Assembly: GCF_039539485.1 (NCBI RefSeq)
Contig: NZ_BAABDF010000007.1
Span: forward strand, 806,001 to 870,000
Length of the DNA stretch: 64,000 nt
DNA from: Celeribacter arenosi
GTDB lineage: Bacteria; Pseudomonadota; Alphaproteobacteria; Rhodobacterales; Rhodobacteraceae
Direction: 5' to 3'
Below the pieces are notes generated by a model. The model ran no database searches. It saw only the letters and a program-made list of their open reading frames with translations, and was not told the origin of the DNA. Shown in pieces: positions 1 through 7,554 of the stretch; position 1 is the first letter of the stretch, and the number at the start of each line of letters is the position of its first letter. A program made the position numbers and the translations under genes.

Positions 1-238
1 AATAGAGCACGATGGTTTTGTCACCGTTTTTGAATTCCGGCAGGCATTCCGGCGACGAGGGGTTACATTTCATCGCCATCGTGGCGAGCGGCACAGAAAG
101 CGCGCCCTTGGCTTTGCCGGTGCTGCGCAATTCCATCGGATCGCGGCAATCGACCAGAACCATAGAACCGTCTTCAACGCCGTGCTGAATGTCATCGACC
201 GAGAGTTTCGGGGCAGATCCGCCAAAAAGTCCGAACAT
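1..238 (-). CDS. Rhodanese-like domain protein (3' part missing)
   Basis: Translating the minus strand from the ATG at 238 gives about 79 residues that run off the left edge. They begin MFGLFGGSAPKLSVDD and continue through VLVDCRDPMELRSTGKAKGA and a segment with two cysteines, to KTIVLY. The VDCRDPMEL...A.SVPL pattern is the first half of a rhodanese fold. The catalytic Cys loop, which normally follows the IVLY strand, lies outside the window, so activity (sulfur transfer) cannot be judged. It diverges from uvrA. Confidence 0.8.
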   Translation of the reverse strand, partial: MFGLFGGSAPKLSVDDIQHGVEDGSMVLVDCRDPMELRSTGKAKGALSVPLATMAMKCNPSSPECLPEFKNGDKTIVLY

Positions 239-356
239 GGATGATTCCTTTAATGGTGTTTCGAGTTGCCCCTTTCCTACCATTGCCCCCTCAACGCCGT
301 CTGTGATCAAGTCACGCAGGCTTTTCGAGCGCGATCTGGGCGCGTCAATATCGCGT

Positions 357-371
357 GTTCGCGCTTCGTTC
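357..371 (+). promoter_or_regulatory. LexA (SOS) box upstream of uvrA
   Basis: The sequence is GTTC-GCGCTTC-GTTC, an exact match to the alphaproteobacterial LexA operator GTTC-N7-GTTC. It lies 84 bases before the uvrA start codon in the divergent rhodanese/uvrA gap. uvrA is a classic SOS gene, so damage-induced derepression of uvrA is the natural reading. The motif is seen directly; LexA binding is inferred. Confidence 0.8.
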
Positions 372-454
372 TCATTTTCTTGTTGGATGCGCGCGCCACC
401 TCGCCTAGATAGGAGAGGAAAGTTTTCGACAATTTATCCGGGGTAGTGGGTCGC

Positions 455-3334
455 ATGGCCGAACTGAAACATATCGAGGTGCGCGGCGCGCGCGAACACA
501 ACCTCAAAGGCGTGGATGTGGACATCCCGCGCGACGAGCTCGTGGTGATCACCGGCCTGTCGGGGTCAGGCAAATCCTCGCTCGCTTTCGACACGATTTA
601 CGCAGAGGGCCAGCGCCGCTACGTTGAAAGCCTCTCGGCCTACGCGCGCCAGTTCCTCGACATGATGGGCAAACCGGATGTGGACCACATCTCCGGCCTG
701 AGCCCCGCGATCTCCATCGAACAGAAAACCACCTCTAAGAACCCGCGCTCCACTGTGGGCACGGTGACCGAGATCTACGACTACCTGCGCCTCCTGTTCG
801 CGCGCGCCGGCACCCCCTATAGCCCGACGACCGGCGAGCCGATCGAGGCCCAGCAGGTGCAGGACATGGTCGACATCACCATGCGCCTCGAAGAGGGGAC
901 ACGCGGCTACCTGCTCGCCCCGATCGTGCGCGACCGCAAAGGCGAATATCGCAAGGAATTCCTCGAACTGCGCAAACAGGGCTTTCAACGCGTCAAGGTC
1001 GACGGGGAATTCTACGAACTCGACGCCCCGCCCACGCTCGACAAAAAGTTCCGCCACAATATCGACGTCGTGGTCGACCGCATCGTGGTGCGCGAAGGTC
1101 TGGAGACCCGCCTCGCGGATTCCCTGCGCACCGCCCTCGACCTTGCTGACGGCATCGCGATCCTCGAAACCGTGCCCAAAGACGACAGTGTCGACCCCGA
1201 ACGCATCACATTCTCGGAAAACTTCGCCTGTCCGGTCTCCGGTTTCACCATCCCCGAAATCGAACCGCGCCTGTTCTCCTTCAACGCGCCCTTCGGCGCC
1301 TGCCCGACCTGCGACGGTTTGGGGATGGAGCTGTTCTTTGACGAACGCCTCGTGGTGCCCGACCAGACGCTCAAAATCGCCGACGGGGCCATCGCTCCAT
1401 GGCGCAAAGGCAAAACGCCCTACTTCCTGCAAACCATCGAAGCGCTGGCCAAACACTACGGCTTCAAACCCTCCGCGCCGTGGAAAACCATCGACCCGAA
1501 AATCCAGAAGGTCTTTCTCTACGGCTCCGGCAACGAAGAAATCCCGTTCCGTTATGACGATGGCGGGCGCGTCTACGAGGTCACGCGCAGCTTCGAGGGT
1601 GTGATCCCCAATATGGAGCGGCGCTACCGCGAAACCGACAGCAACTGGATCCGCGAAGAATTCGAACGCTATCAAAACAACCGCCCCTGCGGCGCCTGCG
1701 GCGGCTACCGGCTGCGCGAAGAGGCGCTCGCGGTGAAAATAGGCCCGCCCGACAACCTCATGCACGCAGGCCAAGTGGTGCAGATGTCGATCAAGGATGC
1801 CTACGCATGGATCGACGGCATCATGGACGCGCTCAGCCCGCAGAAACAGGAAATCGCCCGCGCCATCGTGAAAGAAATCCGCGAACGCCTCGGCTTCCTC
1901 AACAACGTCGGCCTCGACTACCTGACCATGTCGCGCAACGCCGGCACGCTCTCGGGCGGCGAAAGCCAACGTATCCGGCTCGCCAGCCAAATCGGCTCCG
2001 GCCTGCAGGGCGTGCTCTACGTGCTCGACGAACCCTCCATCGGGCTGCACCAACGCGACAACGACCGCCTGATCGGCACGCTCAAACACCTGCGCGACCA
2101 AGGCAACACTGTCATCGTCGTCGAACATGACGAAGACATGATCCGTCAGGCCGACTACGTGTTTGACATGGGACCGGGGGCAGGGGTGCACGGCGGCACC
2201 GTCGTCTCGCGCGGCACGCCGGACCATATCGCCGCCGATCCCGCATCGCTCACCGGCCAATACCTCACCGGCTCACGCGAAATCGCTGTGCCTGCCGAGC
2301 GGCGCAAAGGGTCGGGAAAAACCGTCACCGTCGTGGGCGCGACAGGCAACAACCTCCAGAACGTCACCGCCGAATTCCCCCTCGGGCAATTCGTGGTGAT
2401 CTCCGGCGTCTCGGGGGGCGGCAAATCCACGCTGACCATCGAAACCCTGTTCAAAACCGCCTCGATGCGCCTCAACGGCGCGCGCCAGACACCCGCGCCT
2501 TGCGAAACGATTCAAGGCCTCGAACATCTCGACAAGGTCATCGACATCGACCAACGCGCCATCGGGCGCACCCCGCGTTCCAACCCCGCCACCTACACCG
2601 GCGCCTTCACCCCGATCCGCGACTGGTTCGCCGGTCTGCCGGAGGCAAAGGCACGCGGCTACAAACCCGGACGCTTCTCCTTCAACGTCAAAGGCGGGCG
2701 CTGCGAGGCCTGTCAGGGCGACGGTGTCATCAAGATCGAGATGCACTTCCTCCCCGATGTCTACGTCGAATGCGAAACCTGCCGCGGCAAACGATACAAC
2801 CGCGAAACACTCGAAATTGTGTTTAAAGGCAAAAGCATAGCCGACGTTCTTGATATGACGGTCGAAGATGCACAGGAGTTCTTCAAAGCCGTGCCGAGCA
2901 TCCGCGAAAAGATGGATGCGCTGATGCGCGTCGGCCTTGGCTATATCAAGGTCGGCCAGCAGGCCACGACCCTCTCGGGCGGCGAGGCGCAGCGCGTCAA
3001 ACTCTCAAAAGAGCTCTCCAAACGCGCTACCGGCCGCACGCTTTACATCCTCGACGAACCGACCACGGGTCTGCATTTCGAAGACGTCAAAAAGCTGCTC
3101 GAAGTGCTGCACGAGTTGGTCGATCAGGGCAATTCGGTGATCGTCATCGAACATAACCTCGACGTCATCAAAACCGCCGACCACATCATCGACATCGGCC
3201 CCGAGGGCGGCGATGGCGGCGGGAAAATCGTGGCCACCGGCACCCCCGAAGAGGTCGCCGCAACCGAACAGAGCCATACCGGCCATTACCTCAAACCGAT
3301 GCTCGCGAAAGCGGGACGCCAAGCTGCGGAGTAG
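455..3334 (+). CDS. uvrA: UvrABC excinuclease subunit UvrA
   Basis: DNA damage-recognition ATPase of nucleotide excision repair, 959 residues, normal for the family. Two ABC ATPase modules are visible. The first has Walker A GLSGSGKSS near residue 34 and signature LSGGESQRIRLA. The second has Walker A GVSGGGKST near residue 650 and signature LSGGEAQRVKL. Zinc-binding Cys pairs appear as CPTCDG, CGACGG, CEACQG and CETCRG. The start is placed at the ATG of MAELKHIEVRGAREHN, the conserved UvrA N-terminus; an in-frame GTG nine bases upstream is also possible. A LexA box lies upstream. The Nudix gene follows after four bases and is probably co-transcribed. Confidence 0.98.
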   Translation: MAELKHIEVRGAREHNLKGVDVDIPRDELVVITGLSGSGKSSLAFDTIYAEGQRRYVESLSAYARQFLDMMGKPDVDHISGLSPAISIEQKTTSKNPRSTVGTVTEIYDYLRLLFARAGTPYSPTTGEPIEAQQVQDMVDITMRLEEGTRGYLLAPIVRDRKGEYRKEFLELRKQGFQRVKVDGEFYELDAPPTLDKKFRHNIDVVVDRIVVREGLETRLADSLRTALDLADGIAILETVPKDDSVDPERITFSENFACPVSGFTIPEIEPRLFSFNAPFGACPTCDGLGMELFFDERLVVPDQTLKIADGAIAPWRKGKTPYFLQTIEALAKHYGFKPSAPWKTIDPKIQKVFLYGSGNEEIPFRYDDGGRVYEVTRSFEGVIPNMERRYRETDSNWIREEFERYQNNRPCGACGGYRLREEALAVKIGPPDNLMHAGQVVQMSIKDAYAWIDGIMDALSPQKQEIARAIVKEIRERLGFLNNVGLDYLTMSRNAGTLSGGESQRIRLASQIGSGLQGVLYVLDEPSIGLHQRDNDRLIGTLKHLRDQGNTVIVVEHDEDMIRQADYVFDMGPGAGVHGGTVVSRGTPDHIAADPASLTGQYLTGSREIAVPAERRKGSGKTVTVVGATGNNLQNVTAEFPLGQFVVISGVSGGGKSTLTIETLFKTASMRLNGARQTPAPCETIQGLEHLDKVIDIDQRAIGRTPRSNPATYTGAFTPIRDWFAGLPEAKARGYKPGRFSFNVKGGRCEACQGDGVIKIEMHFLPDVYVECETCRGKRYNRETLEIVFKGKSIADVLDMTVEDAQEFFKAVPSIREKMDALMRVGLGYIKVGQQATTLSGGEAQRVKLSKELSKRATGRTLYILDEPTTGLHFEDVKKLLEVLHELVDQGNSVIVIEHNLDVIKTADHIIDIGPEGGDGGGKIVATGTPEEVAATEQSHTGHYLKPMLAKAGRQAAE

Positions 3335-3338
3335 GGGC

Positions 3339-3752
3339 ATGACCACGCGCCCCAAACTCGGCGCGCTCGCCGTCTGCCACGACGCGGGGCGCTTTCTGCT
3401 GGTTCAACGCTCCAAGGCCCCCGATGCGGGGTTCTGGGGCTTTCCCGGTGGCCACGTGGAATGGGGCGAAACCGTCATGATGGCCGCCACGCGCGAATTG
3501 CACGAGGAAACCGGCATCACCGCCACGCCGCAGCGCATTCTGGATTGGGGGGAGGCGCTGACACGCGATACCGCGGGGCAGGTGACCCATCACTTCGTGC
3601 TCGCCGCCGTGCTGCTCGACGACCCCCACGGCACCGCGATTGCCGCAGATGACGCCTGCGCCGTTAAATGGGCCACGCTGGCCGAAATCGATACCCTGCA
3701 AACCTCCGCGCGCGTCGCACAGGTGGCGCGCCGCGCGCTGTCGCGCCTCTAG
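3339..3752 (+). CDS. Nudix hydrolase
   Basis: A 137-residue protein with a complete Nudix box, starting GHVEWGETVMMAATRELHEE and ending TGI (G-x5-E-x7-R-E-L-x-E-E-x-G-I). This is the Mg-binding catalytic helix of enzymes that cleave nucleoside diphosphates linked to another moiety. The N-terminal GALAVCHDAGRFLLVQRSK strand and FWGFPGGH loop are typical. Substrate unknown. Starting four bases after uvrA, it may be SOS co-induced and could sanitise damaged nucleotides, but this is inferred from position only. Start: ATG of MTTRPKLG. Confidence 0.9.
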   Translation: MTTRPKLGALAVCHDAGRFLLVQRSKAPDAGFWGFPGGHVEWGETVMMAATRELHEETGITATPQRILDWGEALTRDTAGQVTHHFVLAAVLLDDPHGTAIAADDACAVKWATLAEIDTLQTSARVAQVARRALSRL

Positions 3753-3783
3753 GCGCGCAAACCTTACTGCGCCTCTAGTCGCC

Positions 3784-4509
3784 CTACCGGACCTCAAGAC
3801 GCTGCTGGCGCTGAAACGCGCGCGCAGCCAGCAACAGCAGGATCACCGCGCCCACAAAGGCCCCGAAAACCAACAACCACTGGCTGCCCCAGTTCTGCAC
3901 CATGATCGCAATCAGCGCCCATGCCGTGCCCAAAGGATAGGCGACCGCCTCAGGGCGCAGGTTGTGCCCGATAAAGGCGGTGATCAACGCCCCGGCGAGC
4001 GCGATCCACGCCCAGCCGATCTGCCCGAAAACCACGCCATAGCCCGCGCCCAGAATGCCCAGACCCGCAAAAGACGCCGCCGTCAGCCACCCCGCATAGA
4101 GCGCCACAGGTTCTTCCGCGAACCACTGGTCGAGAAACGGCGCACGGTTCATCGCCATCAAAGCCGTCACCAACATGAAAAAGATCAGGATGACCGCCCA
4201 GACCGGCGACACCATCGCCACCGGCAGCCAGATCGCCCCGACCGCCAAAGACGCGATCAGCGGCCACCGCATCGGCTCCCAATCCTCGGCATGGCGGCGT
4301 TTGAAATAGCCAAACCCCGCATGAACCACCAACCAAACGTAAATCACCCCCCAAATGGCAAAGGCATATCCCGCCGGCTGCACCGGAGGATCAATCTGGG
4401 GGATCGGATAGAGGGTCGGATCAAATCCGCCAAACCCGGGGACGAGGAAAGGCCCCGCGGCAAAAGCCAGCGTGGAGACGACGACGAGCAGTGCTTTGAA
4501 TTTTTCCAT
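3784..4509 (-). CDS. TspO/MBR-like tryptophan-rich integral membrane protein
   Basis: A 241-residue polytopic membrane protein with about six hydrophobic segments and many Trp residues (WGVIYVWLVVHAGFG, GAIWLP, SPVWAV, WLTAAS, GWAWIALAG, QNWGSQW). The layout resembles the tryptophan-rich sensory protein family (TspO/MBR), which binds tetrapyrroles in Rhodobacter, but it is longer than a classical TspO (about 160 residues), so assignment to the wider family is tentative. It is convergent with the Nudix gene and divergent from the next gene. Confidence 0.6.
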   Translation of the reverse strand: MEKFKALLVVVSTLAFAAGPFLVPGFGGFDPTLYPIPQIDPPVQPAGYAFAIWGVIYVWLVVHAGFGYFKRRHAEDWEPMRWPLIASLAVGAIWLPVAMVSPVWAVILIFFMLVTALMAMNRAPFLDQWFAEEPVALYAGWLTAASFAGLGILGAGYGVVFGQIGWAWIALAGALITAFIGHNLRPEAVAYPLGTAWALIAIMVQNWGSQWLLVFGAFVGAVILLLLAARAFQRQQRLEVR

Positions 4510-4623
4510 AACTTACCTACGCTTGAAGGGGCAATTTGGTTCATTGTGCCGTGATTTCCCAAAACACGCCATTCCCACGCCCTATTCTTTGGGTCACCTA
4601 AGGTCAGCTTGGGAGAAGACGCA

Positions 4624-5541
4624 ATGTCCGTTATTTTGTTTCGCCTATACCTTTATCGCCGCCTGACCCTGTTCTGCGCGGCGCTTCCAACCGTGCCGGC
4701 GCTCTTCACGGGCCAACCTATCATCACGGTGCTGGTGATTTTTGGCCTGGGCTGCGTGTTCTATGGCGCTCTTCTGGTCGCTCTCCCCGATAGCTGGATC
4801 GAAGCGGCCGCCACAGCCATCTCCAACGCCATCGTGGTCCTCGTTCTGGCCATGTCCACCGATAACATCGCCCAAACCGTGCTTCTGCATGACGGCGTCT
4901 GGTCCCTCGCGCTCGGCTTTGTGATTTGGGCCGCCATCGCGCTTGTGATGGTCAAGGTGCTGATATTCTTCGACCATTTCCATTTCGCCCGCCGCCGTGT
5001 GTTTTCGAAATTCAAGGTCCCTCTGACCCTCGAACAGGCCGCAGAGGCCTTTTGCCATTGGCCCGACAAAGAAACACGCAGCCACCGATGCGGCCCGCTG
5101 CGCGAGGACGGTCTGTTCCCTGTCTGGTTCAACATCCTCGGGCACAACCTCGAAACATTCGAACCCGAGGAAAGCGAACACGCCTTTCTGGTCCGCCCGA
5201 TGAGCGAAATCCGCTACGACGACCGCATCGAAATCATCATCCAGGCGATCTGCGAAGTGCCCGGCGGCACGTCGACACAAACCGTGGCGCGCACCCAGAT
5301 CACCCGCGAAGGGGATCGCACAGTGGTCGAGATCGAAGAGATCTCCGACGCCTTCACCGTGTTTTCATGGGCCTTCTACTGGCTGCGTGACTACGGGCGC
5401 GATCATGCCCGCGGGATGCTCGACAGCTACCTCGCACGCCCGTCGCCCTCGACCATGCACGGCAAGGGTCGCTCGCTCTTGGCCCTGATCGCCAAACAAT
5501 TCGTCCACGAAGGCGCAGACAAAAACGGCGCCTCGTTTTAA
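4624..5541 (+). CDS. Membrane protein of unknown function
   Basis: 305 residues. The ATG at 4624 is preferred because GGGAGA sits eight bases upstream. Three to four hydrophobic segments fill roughly residues 10-120 (FCAALPTVPALF, IITVLVIFGLGCVFYGALLVAL, AISNAIVVLVLAMS, LALGFVIWAAIALVMVKVLIFF). A soluble domain of about 190 residues follows (FKVPLTLEQAAEAFCHWPDK ... EIEEISDAFTVFSWAFYW). I recognise no family. Its last codons form one arm of the serS terminator hairpin. Confidence 0.75.
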   Translation: MSVILFRLYLYRRLTLFCAALPTVPALFTGQPIITVLVIFGLGCVFYGALLVALPDSWIEAAATAISNAIVVLVLAMSTDNIAQTVLLHDGVWSLALGFVIWAAIALVMVKVLIFFDHFHFARRRVFSKFKVPLTLEQAAEAFCHWPDKETRSHRCGPLREDGLFPVWFNILGHNLETFEPEESEHAFLVRPMSEIRYDDRIEIIIQAICEVPGGTSTQTVARTQITREGDRTVVEIEEISDAFTVFSWAFYWLRDYGRDHARGMLDSYLARPSPSTMHGKGRSLLALIAKQFVHEGADKNGASF

Positions 5542-5552
5542 CCCGAGGCGCC
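5521..5552 (-). terminator. Intrinsic terminator of serS
   Basis: On the minus strand, arm GGCGCCTCG and arm CGAGGCGCC form a perfect 9-bp stem with an 8-base loop, followed by GTTTTTG. It lies 26 bases after the serS stop. The stem also encodes the last residues (Gly-Ala-Ser) of the convergent gene, whose TAA stop is in the loop. Confidence 0.75.
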
Positions 5553-5577
5553 GCCATTTCCGTCACACGATAGGGCG

Positions 5578-6870
5578 TTAGACCAACTGGCCCGCGGCCG
5601 TCAGCGTGGTCTTGCCGCGCAGATAGTCCTTGAGAACCTCGGGCAGTTTCACCGACCCATCCGCCTGCTGCCCGTTTTCGAGCACCGCGATCAAACACCG
5701 CCCCACGGCCAAACCCGACCCGTTGAGCGTATGCACGAACTCCGGCTTGCCCCCGTCAGCGGGCTTGTAGCGCGCATTCATGCGCCGCGCCTGAAAATCG
5801 CCCGCCACGGAGACCGACGAGATTTCACGGTACTTGTCCTGCCCCGGCAGCCACACTTCGAGGTCATGGGTGCGCTTCATCCCGAACCCCTGATCGCCCG
5901 AACACAGCTTCACCGTCCGGTAGGGCAGGCCCAGCTTTTCCAGAATCGCCTCGGCGCAGCGCGTCATCCGCTCATGCTCCATCTCGCTCTGATCGGGACG
6001 GGTGATGGCGACCATTTCCACCTTCTCGAACTGGTGCTGGCGCAGCATTCCGGCGGTATCTCGCCCCGCGCTGCCCGCCTCGGAACGGAAGCACAGCGAA
6101 TGCGCGGTATAGCGGCGCGGCAGGTAGCTTTCCTCGATCACCACATCGCGCACAATGTTGGTCAATGTCACCTCGGAGGTCGGGATGAGCCACATGCCAT
6201 CGGTGGTCTGATAGCTGTCCTCGCCAAATTTCGGCAACTGCCCGGTGCCATACATGCTTTCCTCGCGCACCAGAACGGGCGCGTTGGTCTCTGTAAAACC
6301 GTGCTCGTCGACATGGGTGTCGATCATGAATTGCGCCAGCGCCCGGTGAATGCGCGCCACAGCCCCCGAGAGCACGACAAACCGCGCCCCCGACAGCTTG
6401 GCTCCGGTTTCGAAATCCATGCCTTGGACAACACCGGCGATCTCGTAATGCTCTTTGGGTGCAAAGGAGAAATTGCGCGGGCTGCCCCATGTTTTCAACT
6501 CGACATTGTCGTTCTCATCGGCGCCATCGGGCACATCGTCATACATGATGTTGGGAAGCCGCATCAAAAGATCGCGCAGCTTCTCGTCCTCTGCCTTGGC
6601 TTCTTCGCCCAGACGCGCCACTTCGGCCTTCTTCTCGGCCACCAGCGCGCGCAAACGCTCGAACTCGGCCTCATCCCCGCGCGCCTTGGCCGCACCCACC
6701 TCTTTGGAGGCACGGTTCTGTTCGGCCTTGGCCTCCTCGGCGGCGACGATTTTCGCCCGCCGCGCCGCATCGATCGCCAAAATCGCCGCAGACTCACCGG
6801 ACAACCCGCGCCGCGCCATGCCGGCGTCAAATGCTTCGGGGTTTTCGCGAATGGCTTTGATGTCATGCAT
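5578..6870 (-). CDS. serS: Seryl-tRNA synthetase
   Basis: Class II aminoacyl-tRNA synthetase charging tRNA-Ser, 430 residues, normal length. The N-terminal arm is a long charged coiled coil (about residues 30-100). Class II motif 2 is seen as FRSEAGSAGRDTAGM and motif 3 as GSGLAVGRCLIAVLEN. The start is set at the ATG of MHDIKAIRENPEAF, the conserved SerS N-terminus, not at in-frame starts further upstream that only add a basic, low-complexity stretch. Single-gene unit with its own terminator. Confidence 0.97.
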   Translation of the reverse strand: MHDIKAIRENPEAFDAGMARRGLSGESAAILAIDAARRAKIVAAEEAKAEQNRASKEVGAAKARGDEAEFERLRALVAEKKAEVARLGEEAKAEDEKLRDLLMRLPNIMYDDVPDGADENDNVELKTWGSPRNFSFAPKEHYEIAGVVQGMDFETGAKLSGARFVVLSGAVARIHRALAQFMIDTHVDEHGFTETNAPVLVREESMYGTGQLPKFGEDSYQTTDGMWLIPTSEVTLTNIVRDVVIEESYLPRRYTAHSLCFRSEAGSAGRDTAGMLRQHQFEKVEMVAITRPDQSEMEHERMTRCAEAILEKLGLPYRTVKLCSGDQGFGMKRTHDLEVWLPGQDKYREISSVSVAGDFQARRMNARYKPADGGKPEFVHTLNGSGLAVGRCLIAVLENGQQADGSVKLPEVLKDYLRGKTTLTAAGQLV

Positions 6871-7107
6871 CGCAGGTGTCCTCTCAGTCTGGTTTGTGGC
6901 CCGCTTATGACCTGTGCGCGCGGGCGGATCAACGCCAGATCGCGCGCGACCTTTCACACATCCTCACGCCGCCTGTTGCAGCACGCGGGCAGGGGGCATA
7001 TGTCCCGCGTGAGCTTTCTTGCCATCCACGTTTGCCCCGATTAGGGTGCGCGACGACTTTCGGGGCCCACAACCCCCGGCTGACAGACACACATAGAGGA
7101 AATTTCC

Positions 7108-7437
7108 ATGCTCGCATCTCCCGCCTACGCCCAAGCTGCCGGTGGCGCCGCCGCCAACCCCATCATGCAGTTTTTGCCGCTCATCCTGATTTTTGTGATC
7201 ATGTATTTCCTGCTCATCCGTCCGCAGCAGAAAAAAGTGAAAGAACATCAGGCCATGATCAACGCAGTGCGCCGTGGCGACGAAGTCGTGACTGCCGGCG
7301 GTATCATCGGCAAGGTCGATAAAGTGCGCGAAGACGGCATCCTCGAAGTGACCATCGCCGATGGCGTCAAAGTGCGCGTTCAAAAAGGCACGCTGTCCAA
7401 TGTTCTGTCCAAAACAGAGCCTGCGAAAGCGTCCTGA
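7108..7437 (+). CDS. yajC: Preprotein translocase subunit YajC
   Basis: 109-residue accessory subunit of the Sec holotranslocon. A single membrane helix (FLPLILIFVIMYFLLIRPQQ, about residues 21-40) ends in the family's LIRPQQKK signature and is followed by a cytosolic domain with RRGDEVVTAGGIIGKV. AGAGGA is well placed before the ATG. It precedes secDF, its usual partner, separated by a hairpin that may set different transcript levels. Confidence 0.95.
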   Translation: MLASPAYAQAAGGAAANPIMQFLPLILIFVIMYFLLIRPQQKKVKEHQAMINAVRRGDEVVTAGGIIGKVDKVREDGILEVTIADGVKVRVQKGTLSNVLSKTEPAKAS

Positions 7438-7454
7438 ACACATTCGTATGATCT

Positions 7455-7478
7455 AGGCCCGCACCCCGTTGCGGGCCT
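7455..7478 (+). terminator. Hairpin between yajC and secDF
   Basis: Arms AGGCCCGC and GCGGGCCT form a perfect 8-bp stem with an 8-base loop, 17 bases after the yajC stop. The run after it (CTTCGCTT) is only moderately T-rich, so it may act as a partial terminator or an mRNA 3'-end stabiliser that lets some transcription into secDF. Confidence 0.5.
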
Positions 7479-7554
7479 CTTCGCTTGGCGCTACGCCGCG
7501 TCGGTGAAACAAATGCACCAAAAAACGTCCCCACTGAATAGACAGGCTTAAGAG

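Noticed and set aside
566..2260. 564-residue open frame antisense to uvrA
   Set aside because: It mirrors the third-position G+C bias of uvrA; no ribosome site, His/Asp/Val-rich low-complexity protein, no family.
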